This document shows positions 1-5,754 of a stretch of 9,080 nucleotides of DNA, in pieces (position 1 is the stretch's first letter; the number at the start of each line of letters is the position of its first letter). The notes under the pieces were generated by a model, which was not told where the DNA came from, made no database searches, and worked only from the letters and a program-made list of their open reading frames with translations. The stretch covers positions 1 to 9,080 of the forward strand of contig CABRIB010000080.1 of the NCBI GenBank assembly GCA_902470915.1, given 5' to 3'. Source of the stretch: an uncultured Collinsella sp. Lineage in GTDB: Bacteria > Actinomycetota > Coriobacteriia > Coriobacteriales > Coriobacteriaceae. Position numbers and translations under genes: made by a program.

Positions 1-46
1 AGATAGGAGTCCGTCTCGTGGGCTCGGAGATGTGTATAAGAGACAG
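1..46 (+). other. Nextera (Tn5) sequencing adapter with i7 index, not genomic
   Basis: Bases 1-4 (AGAT) are the end of the Illumina P7 arm, bases 5-12 (AGGAGTCC) match the i7 index I know as N705, bases 13-27 are the Nextera read-2 primer segment, and bases 28-46 (AGATGTGTATAAGAGACAG) are the 19-bp Tn5 mosaic end. The same 46 bases occur reverse-complemented at 9035-9080. This is untrimmed library sequence. Genomic DNA begins at base 47, and any reading frame that starts inside this block (it translates to the peptide MCIRDR) is artificial. Confidence 0.98.
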
Positions 47-80
47 GATAAGAGTTTGTCATCCATCATTCGGCGAACGG

Positions 81-116
81 CAAGACAAAGCCGCCGAGGC
101 TTATATCCCCGACGGC
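81..116 (-). terminator. Intrinsic terminator of the modABC operon
   Basis: On the minus strand, 11 bases after the modC stop, a 10-bp stem (116-107 paired with 99-90, two G-U wobbles in RNA) with a 7-nt loop (106-100) is followed by the T-rich tract TTTGTCTTG (89-81). The position directly behind the last mod gene and the GC-rich stem plus T-tract fit Rho-independent termination. The remaining genomic bases 47-80 hold nothing I recognise. Confidence 0.75.
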
Positions 117-127
117 ATTAACCAGCG

Positions 128-1198
128 CTATCGACAAACCAAATGGATCCTGCTCGCATCAAAATGCATGCGCAAGGTCTCCCCCGCCTGTGGCAACTCC
201 TCTACAGGCACGCTCACCTTGTTGACCTTCCACTGCAGGCGCGTGGGCGCATCGGCGCGCGGCACGTCCAGCAGCACCAGGCGCTCAAAGCGAGAATCGC
301 TCACGCGAGCCACATGCAAGTCGTAACTGTTGCGACCCCGCTCTGCGCGATTGTCAACATGGAAGTAGCTTGCGCGAATGCCCAGGTACGCCACATCATC
401 GGGAACCTCGCGACCCACGTTAAAGGTCATGCCCCAGTCGAGGGCCTCAACTTCTTCGTCGCCGATCTTGCGCGCCCGGCTTGTGTTCTTGCAGCCCGTC
501 AAGCGCAGCGCCGCCAGCGTCTGCGGGCGGCGGACCACGTCCTCGACGGAGCCGACCTCCTCGACATGCCCGTCGTGCATCACGCAGATGCGCTGGCAGA
601 GGCGGCATGCTTCGTCGATGTCGTGGCTCACATAGAGCACGGTGCGGTTGCATACATCGAACAGGTCGAGCATGTTCTGTTCGAGGGCGCTCTTAAGATA
701 GGAATCGAGTGCGCTCATGGGCTCGTCGAACATAAAGATGCCCGGATGCGCCGCCACCATGCGTGCAAGCGCCACACGTTGCTGCTGACCGCCCGAGAGT
801 CGCGCGGGATAGCGGTCGGCAAAATCGGCTAGGCCGAAAATGCTCAGATAGCTCTCGGCCAGCCTTTTGCGCGCGGCGGCGTCGCCCGCATCCTTTACAC
901 CGGCGCATACGTTATCGGCCACCGTCATGTTGGGAAACAGCTGATAGTTTTGGAACAACAAGGCGCATTTTCGCTCCTGGGGTGACAGGTTGATGCCAGC
1001 CGCCGAGTCAAAAAAGGTCACGCCGTTGACGACGATCTTGCCCTCGTCGGGCGTCTCCACGCCGGCAATGCAGCGCAGCGTGCAGCTCTTGCCACATCCG
1101 GAGGCACCGAGCAAGGCCACGCGCTCCTCGCCGGCCTCAAGCTGCATGTCGAGCACAAACCCGGGATAACGATTCTTAATATCCAGAACGAGCGACAT
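128..1198 (-). CDS. modC: Molybdate ABC transporter ATP-binding protein ModC
   Basis: This is the 356-residue ATPase that powers molybdate import with ModB and ModA at the cytoplasmic face of the membrane. The ABC core is complete: Walker A GASGCGKS at 31-38, Q-loop glutamine in LFQNYQLFP (83), signature LSGGQQQ at 134-140, Walker B IFMFDEP at 154-160 with the catalytic glutamate, D-loop SALD at 162-165, and switch histidine in VSHD (192). Residues from about 235 to 356 form a C-terminal domain in the place where ModC proteins carry the regulatory molybdate-binding (TOBE) domain; I infer this from position and length, as the similarity is not obvious by eye. The gene starts 3 bases after the modB stop. 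Its GGAGG (1209-1213) lies inside the last modB codons with a rather long 10-base spacer, which suggests translational coupling. The molybdate assignment rests mainly on the neighbouring modA and modB; the ATPase alone could serve a related sulfate- or tungstate-type importer. Confidence 0.9.
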   Translation of the reverse strand: MSLVLDIKNRYPGFVLDMQLEAGEERVALLGASGCGKSCTLRCIAGVETPDEGKIVVNGVTFFDSAAGINLSPQERKCALLFQNYQLFPNMTVADNVCAGVKDAGDAAARKRLAESYLSIFGLADFADRYPARLSGGQQQRVALARMVAAHPGIFMFDEPMSALDSYLKSALEQNMLDLFDVCNRTVLYVSHDIDEACRLCQRICVMHDGHVEEVGSVEDVVRRPQTLAALRLTGCKNTSRARKIGDEEVEALDWGMTFNVGREVPDDVAYLGIRASYFHVDNRAERGRNSYDLHVARVSDSRFERLVLLDVPRADAPTRLQWKVNKVSVPVEELPQAGETLRMHFDASRIHLVCR

Positions 1199-1201
1199 GG
1201 C

Positions 1202-2644
1202 CTATCGACCTCCCTGTAATGCGGCATCATCGCGCATGAGCTCGGCCAGTGCCTCGCGATCGATACACAGGGCATCACCGCCCGCCGGGTCGAGTGAATC
1301 GCCCTGTCCGGCGAGATCTTTGGCCTGCTTACGTTCCGCACGGGAAAGGCCACGCTCGCGGTATTTTTGCGAATGCGCCGTGTACATGTTGATGAACAGG
1401 ATGACTAGGAAGCTGAACGCTATTACGACCACGACCCAAAAGAGGGCCACCGACGTATTGCCGCCCATCCACTCAAAGTAGATGGCGATGGGAATGGTCT
1501 GCGTAATGCCGGCATAGTTGCCCGCAAAGAACAGGGTGCAGCCAAACTCGCCCATCGCGCGGGCAAAGGCGAGCACCGTGCCGGCGGCAATCGAGGGCCA
1601 GCCAAGCGGCATCATAAGCTTGGTAAAGATGCGACGCTCGGACCAGCCCAGCGTGCGCGCCGCATCGAGCATCTGCGTGTCGAGGCTCTCGAAGGCTCCG
1701 AGTGCCGTACGATAGACCAGGGGAAACGACACCACCACGGCAGAGATCACCGCCGCGGGCCACGTAAAGACAATCGAGACGCCGTGCGCGATAAGCCACT
1801 GGCCGACCCCGGTCGAACGTCCAAACAGCATAAGCAGCAAAAAGCCGCACACCGTGGGCGGCAACACCATGGGAATGGTAAAGACCGAGTCAAGCAGGCC
1901 CTTGATGCGGCTCGTCGTACCCATGGTCTTCCATGCGGCAAACAGACCCAGCGCAAACGCGATCACCAGGGCAAGACCGCTCGTTTTAATGGACACCCAA
2001 AACGGACGATAGTCGATGTCGCCCAAAAAGGAGGCCAGAGAGGTCAAGGGCCCCTGCTCATCCCGCAACACGACAGACGATGCTTCTACCATGTGAGCGC
2101 TATCAAGCCAACGCGCGCCGCCCTTGGCATCACCCGAGGCTGATGCAATCACCACATAACGGTCCCCATCCGCACCGCGCTCGTCAAAGCCATAGGTATA
2201 CCCGCCGGCATCAAACGTTGTTTCCGCCGTCACATACCAAGGAAGATCCACGTCCCTTAGCTGCGCACCTCCCATGCAGTTTGCGCTGTCGAGCTCACAG
2301 ACGAGGGCCTTGAGACCCGATACGCACTCGTTGTCCTGCGGATCCAATCCATACTTCTCGACCGCCTTGGGCGATATCCACACCACAACGCGATCGGCAG
2401 CAGGCGCCACCACAAGGTCCACGTCCTCGTCAACGGGAAACCGGTAGCCCTCAGGCTGGCCCTCCATGGCACGAGCGGTCCCCCTGGCCAACCGCTCAAA
2501 ACCCTCGATCCCATAGGAAAGCCCATGAGCGGTCGCAGCAACCTGGGCCCCGTCCTCAGTGTCCCCAGCAAACGCAAATCCCGGCACCCAGCAAAGCGCG
2601 AAGGTCAAAGCACAGGCGACAAGCATGCGGACTCTATTAAGCAC
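1202..2644 (-). CDS. modB: Molybdate ABC transporter permease ModB with an N-terminal exported domain
   Basis: This is a 480-residue permease, about twice the usual ModB length of roughly 225-230. Residues 1-26 look like a signal peptide or first membrane anchor (basic NRVR, hydrophobic core, possible cut after AFA). About 180 exported residues of unrecognised fold follow, with three cysteines at 107, 116 and 123. The normal ModB part begins near 215 (WVSIKTSGLAL), with five predicted membrane segments at about 215-237, 253-275, 286-310, 351-374 and 398-420. The ModB-like stretch FTIPMVLPPTVCGF is at 255-268. The cytoplasmic EAA loop that docks the ATPase (DAARTLGWSERRIFTKLMMP) is at 327-346. 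A charged cytoplasmic tail of about 58 residues closes the protein. The topology is consistent: exported domain outside, EAA loop and tail inside. I chose the GTG at 2644 because GGAG (2651-2654) precedes it by 6 bases; a TTG at 2656 would overlap that site, and an ATG at 2626 would remove the basic leader. The gap to modA is about 56 bases, without a terminator. Confidence 0.88.
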   Translation of the reverse strand: MLNRVRMLVACALTFALCWVPGFAFAGDTEDGAQVAATAHGLSYGIEGFERLARGTARAMEGQPEGYRFPVDEDVDLVVAPAADRVVVWISPKAVEKYGLDPQDNECVSGLKALVCELDSANCMGGAQLRDVDLPWYVTAETTFDAGGYTYGFDERGADGDRYVVIASASGDAKGGARWLDSAHMVEASSVVLRDEQGPLTSLASFLGDIDYRPFWVSIKTSGLALVIAFALGLFAAWKTMGTTSRIKGLLDSVFTIPMVLPPTVCGFLLLMLFGRSTGVGQWLIAHGVSIVFTWPAAVISAVVVSFPLVYRTALGAFESLDTQMLDAARTLGWSERRIFTKLMMPLGWPSIAAGTVLAFARAMGEFGCTLFFAGNYAGITQTIPIAIYFEWMGGNTSVALFWVVVVIAFSFLVILFINMYTAHSQKYRERGLSRAERKQAKDLAGQGDSLDPAGGDALCIDREALAELMRDDAALQGGR

Positions 2645-2650
2645 GAAAAG

Positions 2651-2654
2651 CTCC
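2651..2654 (-). promoter_or_regulatory. Ribosome binding site deciding the modB start
   Basis: GGAG lies 6 bases upstream of a GTG codon (2642-2644). The longest frame would start at TTG 2654-2656, which overlaps this site and so cannot use it. The GTG start also keeps the positively charged leader needed ahead of the hydrophobic segment. Confidence 0.6.
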
Positions 2655-2712
2655 AAGCGAATACAAGGACGGAGTGAAACATAAAACGATGGAATTATCG
2701 CGCCAAGCCGCT

Positions 2713-3588
2713 CTACGCGGAAAGCTCAAAGCCGTACTTGGCCCAAATCTTCTGGGCTTTCTTGTTGGTCAGGCAGAAGTCGATGAACGCCTTGGCCTCG
2801 TCGGCGTGCTCGGAGCTCTCGGCAACGGCACCCGGATACACGATGGGCTTGTGCGAATCCTCGGGACACACGAAGGCCTCCTCGATGCCGTCGTAGCGGA
2901 AAATATCGGAGCTGTAGACAAAACCGGCCACGCAGTCGCCCGTAGAGACGTAGGCGGCAGCGGTGCCGACCTTATCGGCCAGGGCCACCTTGTCGGCGAG
3001 TTCGGGCGCATACTCGCCGTCGTCACCCTCGGTGCCGGTGTAGAGGCCCACGGAGGCCAGGGCCTGGTTGGCATATTTGCCGGCGGGAACAGTCTTAGCG
3101 TCGCCAATGGCGATCTTGCCGTCCAGATTCGCGACGTCGGCGATGGCCTCGACCTTAGTATCGGAGCCCTCGGCGCGAATGATCACGAGGTCGTTGACGA
3201 ACATGTCCTCACGCGTGTCGGCATCGACGAGCTCGGCGGCTTCGGCGTCGTCCATGGTGCCCTTGGAGGCCGTGATGAGCACGTCGACGGCGGCACCGGC
3301 GCGCATCTGCTCGACAAGGTCGCCAGACGCCTTAAACTGCGTGTCGGCAAACGTGGTGCCGGTCTGCTCGGTGTAGAGCTCCTGAACCTCGGGCAGAGCT
3401 TTCTCGAGCGAGTTAGCGGCAAAGACCTGCAGCTCGACAGCCTTCTTCTTAGAGGAAGACTTGACGGAGCCGGCATCGGAACCAGCGGGCTCGGACGTCT
3501 TGTTGCCCGAGCAGCCGGCAAGGCCAAGGCCGGCGGCAGCGGCAGCAGAAAGCGAGACAAAACCGCGGCGTGAAACCATATCGAACAT
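2713..3588 (-). CDS. modA: Molybdate-binding lipoprotein ModA
   Basis: This is a 291-residue substrate-binding protein that captures molybdate outside the cell and delivers it to ModB. The leader has a twin-arginine-like SRRGF at 6-10, a run of alanines, and a lipobox LAGC at 23-26, so Cys26 is probably lipidated and anchored to the membrane. A low-complexity Ser/Lys linker runs to about residue 49. The binding domain follows with family-typical stretches: LQVFAANSLEKAL (ligand-type Ser60), FKASGDLVEQM (Ser88), AAVDVLITAS, FVNDLVIIR, and GFVYSSD, whose Tyr225 lies where the anion-binding tyrosine of E. coli ModA falls. The longest frame begins at TTG 3592-3594, but the ribosome site AAAGGG (3595-3600) abuts that codon; ATG at 3586-3588 sits 6 bases from it and is preferred. 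It is the first gene of the modABC unit. A tungstate-binding relative is possible, but the adjacent moeA and mog favour molybdate. Confidence 0.92.
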   Translation of the reverse strand: MFDMVSRRGFVSLSAAAAAGLGLAGCSGNKTSEPAGSDAGSVKSSSKKKAVELQVFAANSLEKALPEVQELYTEQTGTTFADTQFKASGDLVEQMRAGAAVDVLITASKGTMDDAEAAELVDADTREDMFVNDLVIIRAEGSDTKVEAIADVANLDGKIAIGDAKTVPAGKYANQALASVGLYTGTEGDDGEYAPELADKVALADKVGTAAAYVSTGDCVAGFVYSSDIFRYDGIEEAFVCPEDSHKPIVYPGAVAESSEHADEAKAFIDFCLTNKKAQKIWAKYGFELSA

Positions 3589-3594
3589 ATTCAA

Positions 3595-3600
3595 CCCTTT
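3595..3600 (-). promoter_or_regulatory. Ribosome binding site deciding the modA start
   Basis: AAAGGG on the minus strand is separated by six bases (TTGAAT) from the ATG at 3586-3588. The in-frame TTG directly next to it leaves no spacer and is not a plausible start. Confidence 0.7.
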
Positions 3601-3648
3601 CGAACGCTATGCCCGGGCACCCCGCCACAGGCTTTAATCTGCAATCAG

Positions 3649-3654
3649 ATTATA
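3649..3654 (-). promoter_or_regulatory. Predicted -10 box of the modABC promoter
   Basis: A perfect TATAAT on the minus strand lies about 60 bases upstream of the modA start, predicting transcription from near 3642 and a leader of about 54 bases. At the usual 17-base spacing the -35 hexamer is CACTAC (3672-3677), a poor match to TTGACA. A weak -35 box next to an operator-like array at 3677-3701 fits a promoter controlled by a transcription factor. This is inference from sequence only. Confidence 0.55.
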
Positions 3655-3676
3655 CTTCCGTGCGAATAATGGTAGT

Positions 3677-3701
3677 GAGAAATTATTCTCGCTAGAGAAT
3701 A
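3677..3701 (-). promoter_or_regulatory. Operator-like array of alternating GAGAA/TTCTC half-sites upstream of modA
   Basis: Three 5-base half-sites lie at exact 9-base steps in alternating orientation: GAGAA (3677-3681), TTCTC (3686-3690), GAGAA (3695-3699), each separated by 4 bases (ATTA, GCTA). The second pair extends to a perfect 7-bp inverted repeat, TATTCTC-GCTA-GAGAATA (3684-3701). The array abuts the expected -35 region of the modA promoter. Molybdate operons are often controlled by ModE-type or related regulators that bind palindromes here. This sequence is not the E. coli ModE consensus as I know it, and no regulator gene is in the window. Confidence 0.45.
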
Positions 3702-3740
3702 TAGATTCGAGGTACCGTACCCCTCGGCGTCGCTTCGGCG

Positions 3741-3778
3741 GAAAACAAAGGCGGAGCGACCGATAAGGTCGCCCCGCC
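3741..3778 (-). terminator. Intrinsic terminator after the moeA-mog unit
   Basis: On the minus strand, 13 bases after the mog stop, a 12-bp stem (3778-3767 paired with 3761-3750, one G-U wobble) with a 5-base loop TTATC is followed by TTTGTTTTC (3749-3741). This is a strong Rho-independent terminator, and it separates moeA-mog from modABC as transcription units. The rest of the gap to modA (3589-3740) holds the modA ribosome site, -10 box, half-site array and a weak bulged inverted repeat at 3708-3726. Confidence 0.88.
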
Positions 3779-3791
3779 GCAGGTAAACCGC

Positions 3792-4271
3792 TTAGTTGGT
3801 ATGTCCGCCGCCCGCTGTCATCTGAGCCGCATGCTCCAGCTGGTCTGCTATGGCCTCCCAGCTTTCGCGGGCGGCCTTCGTAGAACCGGGAAAGTTTACG
3901 ACAAGTGTATGACCTCGTTGCATGCAAATAGCGCGCGAGAGCATGGCGCGGCGCGTCTTGGTCATCGAGTACGCGCGAATCGCCTCTGCAATACCCGGCA
4001 CATCGCGGTCGCAGACGGCACGCGTCGCCTCGGGCGTCACATCGCGCATCGAAAGCCCCGTGCCGCCGCAGGTGAGCACGACATTGGCGTGGCACTCATC
4101 GGCGGCTTCCACAATGGCATCACCGATCTCGCTGACGTCGTCGCGCACGACCACATGTGAGGAGACCGTCCAGTCCTGCGCCTCGATAAGCTCCTCGAGC
4201 GCGGCTCCAGCCTCGTCCTGAGCAAGATCGCGTGTGTCCGAGCACGTCACAATCGAAATCTTCAACTCCAT
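3792..4271 (-). CDS. mog: Molybdenum cofactor biosynthesis protein, Mog/MoaB family (molybdopterin adenylyltransferase)
   Basis: This 159-residue single-domain protein matches the family length. Mog-type enzymes transfer AMP from ATP to molybdopterin, making the adenylated intermediate into which MoeA inserts molybdenum; they act as cytoplasmic trimers. The visible family signature is VVLTCGGTGLSMRDVTPEA (64-82), with the GGTG nucleotide-phosphate loop at 69-72 and the conserved Asp77. NFPGSTKA at 126-133 is the second conserved loop. The N-terminal KISIVTCSD strand is typical. I chose ATG 4269-4271 because AGGAGG (4278-4283) precedes it by 6 bases and the product then begins where the family domain begins; the longer frame adds 31 residues that read through the end of moeA. 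The ribosome site overlaps the moeA stop codon, so the two are very likely co-translated. MoaB and Mog cannot be told apart by eye; pairing with moeA favours the adenylyltransferase role. Confidence 0.9.
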   Translation of the reverse strand: MELKISIVTCSDTRDLAQDEAGAALEELIEAQDWTVSSHVVVRDDVSEIGDAIVEAADECHANVVLTCGGTGLSMRDVTPEATRAVCDRDVPGIAEAIRAYSMTKTRRAMLSRAICMQRGHTLVVNFPGSTKAARESWEAIADQLEHAAQMTAGGGHTN

Positions 4272-4277
4272 AGCGAT

Positions 4278-4283
4278 CCTCCT
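4278..4283 (-). promoter_or_regulatory. Ribosome binding site of mog, overlapping the moeA stop
   Basis: AGGAGG with a 6-base spacer to ATG 4269-4271. It overlaps the moeA stop codon (4282-4284), an arrangement that lets ribosomes finishing moeA re-initiate on mog. Confidence 0.8.
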
Positions 4284-5544
4284 ATAGCACCGTTCCCTCA
4301 GGCAGGTCGACACGCACGACGTCCACGACATCTCCCGCCTTGAGCTCGCACGGTCCTTCGTCAATACGCAGCAGGCAGTTGGCCCGCTGCATCGTGCCGA
4401 GCAGCGCCGAATTCTGCGTCTTGGCCTCGGTCACCAACAGCTCACCGGTCTCGGGGTCGCGCAAAACCGTGGCGCGATCGAAGAAGCGTCGGTCCTGGCG
4501 CTTTTTCACACCGTGCGTGAGCGTCGCCTGCTGCACGGGACGCGCGCCCTCGGCAAAGCCGCGCATCTTACGAATCGCCGGGCGGGCGAGCATCTCAAAG
4601 CCCACATACGCCGCGGCCGGATTGCCTGAAAGCCCCAGGTAAGGCTTACCCCCGAGCAAGCCAAACGTAATGGCCTTGCCGGGACGCATCGAGATCCGAT
4701 CGAACAGAACCTCGCCCTCGCGCTTGACCAGCGCCGTCACATAGTCGTAATCGCCCGCCGAGGCGCCACCGCTCGTAATGACAAAATCGCACTCCTGCAC
4801 GGCACGATGTACGAGCTCGGCAATCGCCTGTTCATCATCGGGAGCGATGCCGTAGAACACGGGCTCGGCTCCTGCATCGAGCGCCTCGGCCATCAGCGCC
4901 GAGGAGTTGGAATCGCGAATCTGACCGCGTGCCGGTACCCTACTCGGTGCGACCAGTTCCGTGCCCAGCGAGATGATGCCCACGCGCGGGGCAGCGTGCA
5001 CCTTCACGCTCGCGTATCCGGCGCTTGCCAGCAAGCCGGCGCCGGCCGGAGCCACGACCTCGCCGGCGTGCATCACAACATCGCCGGCATGGGCCTCCTC
5101 GGCAGCCGAGCGAACGTTCTCCCCTACCTTGGCAGGCGCCGAGAAGCGAACGTGCGAGCCCTCGTTGCCATCGCCATCGAGAACGTCGACGATCTCGTAC
5201 TTCACCACGGCATCGGCACCTTCGGGTACTGGCGCGCCTGTCATAATGCGGACCGTCTCGCCCGCGCCGATTGCGCCCTCAAACACATGGCCCGCGGCCT
5301 CGTGTCCGATAACGTCGAGCGTCACCGGCGCCTCGCCAGATGCCTGCGCCAAGTCCGCCGAGCGCACGGCATATCCGTCCATAGCGCTGTTGGCAAACGG
5401 CGAGATGTCGATATCGGCCACCGCGTCCTCGGCCAAGGGAAGACCGGCGGCCTGCCACACGGGAATCTCGATGAGATCCGTCGGAGCAACGTGCGACAGG
5501 ACAATCGACTGCGCGTCCTCCAGTGGAATGAGTTTCTCTGCCAT
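4282..5544 (-). CDS. moeA: Molybdopterin molybdenumtransferase MoeA
   Basis: This 420-residue protein inserts molybdenum from molybdate into adenylated molybdopterin, the last common step of molybdenum cofactor synthesis, in the cytoplasm. The full family architecture is visible: N-terminal SAMDGYAV at 53-60 (with the conserved Asp56), IMTGAPVPEGADAVV at 100-114, the MoeA/Mog-like central domain opening with RVGIISLGTEL at 187-197, GQIRDSNS at 207-214, SGGASAGDYDYV at 258-269, MRPGKA at 286-291 and GLSGNPAAA at 304-312. A C-terminal beta domain covers about 335-420. Start: AAGAGG (5550-5555) lies 5 bases before ATG 5542-5544. A GTG two codons earlier (5548-5550) overlaps that site and is rejected. 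It is the first gene of the moeA-mog unit and diverges from the CLC gene. Length and motifs look intact. Confidence 0.95.
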   Translation of the reverse strand: MAEKLIPLEDAQSIVLSHVAPTDLIEIPVWQAAGLPLAEDAVADIDISPFANSAMDGYAVRSADLAQASGEAPVTLDVIGHEAAGHVFEGAIGAGETVRIMTGAPVPEGADAVVKYEIVDVLDGDGNEGSHVRFSAPAKVGENVRSAAEEAHAGDVVMHAGEVVAPAGAGLLASAGYASVKVHAAPRVGIISLGTELVAPSRVPARGQIRDSNSSALMAEALDAGAEPVFYGIAPDDEQAIAELVHRAVQECDFVITSGGASAGDYDYVTALVKREGEVLFDRISMRPGKAITFGLLGGKPYLGLSGNPAAAYVGFEMLARPAIRKMRGFAEGARPVQQATLTHGVKKRQDRRFFDRATVLRDPETGELLVTEAKTQNSALLGTMQRANCLLRIDEGPCELKAGDVVDVVRVDLPEGTVL

Positions 5545-5601
5545 ATGCACCTCTTAATGCCACGGCGCACAACAGGGGCGCCGATTCTTTATGCTTTTCT
5601 C

Positions 5602-5607
5602 AGTATA
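5602..5607 (-). promoter_or_regulatory. Possible -10 box for moeA-mog
   Basis: TATACT on the minus strand, 58 bases upstream of the moeA start, sits in the only AT-rich patch of this part of the gap. No convincing -35 is visible at the usual distance. The same patch reads TATAAT on the plus strand (5604-5609), so it could also serve the divergent CLC gene. The 210-base gap 5545-5754 shows no riboswitch-like structure that I can recognise. Confidence 0.35.
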
Positions 5608-5719
5608 ATCCCCCGATGCACGGCCGCGACTCGGTCTGTACCCGCAAATACACCTGTCGGTTGCAGGCCGCGAAACAGAATGGAAACCAACCCACCGGCT
5701 CGTCGCGTTTACCGCGTTT

Positions 5720-5725
5720 TATAAT
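5720..5725 (+). promoter_or_regulatory. Predicted -10 box of the CLC gene
   Basis: TATAAT on the plus strand predicts a transcript starting near 5732 and a leader of only about 23 bases, which contains the ribosome site AGAGGA (5745-5750) before ATG 5755. At 17-base spacing the -35 hexamer would be GGCTCG (5697-5702), a poor match, so the promoter may need an activator or be weak. Confidence 0.5.
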
Positions 5726-5754
5726 GCTTGCGTTGCAACCTAAAAGAGGAACGT

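Noticed and set aside
143..832. Plus-strand frame of 229 codons opposite modC
   Set aside because: All ABC ATPase motifs are on the minus strand. This frame is an antisense artefact with high His/Ala content.
2674..3573. Plus-strand open frame of 299 codons opposite modA
   Set aside because: It is a glycine/leucine-rich mirror of a well-supported gene, caused by GC-rich third codon positions. It has no ribosome site or recognisable domain.
5545..5600. Molybdenum-cofactor riboswitch upstream of moeA
   Set aside because: The likely leader is about 50 bases, too short for that riboswitch, and no matching fold is visible.
5597..5601. GAGAA half-site near the moeA -10 box, matching the modA array
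   Set aside because: It is a single 5-base match without a paired half-site at the right spacing, and is easily expected by chance.
4807..5724. Plus-strand open frame of 305 codons opposite moeA
   Set aside because: The minus-strand MoeA motifs are unambiguous. This frame is rich in Arg/His and runs through the intergenic region, typical of an antisense shadow.
5610..5754. Fluoride riboswitch upstream of the CLC gene
   Set aside because: I could not find the conserved riboswitch elements, and the best -10 box leaves only about 23 transcribed bases before the start codon.
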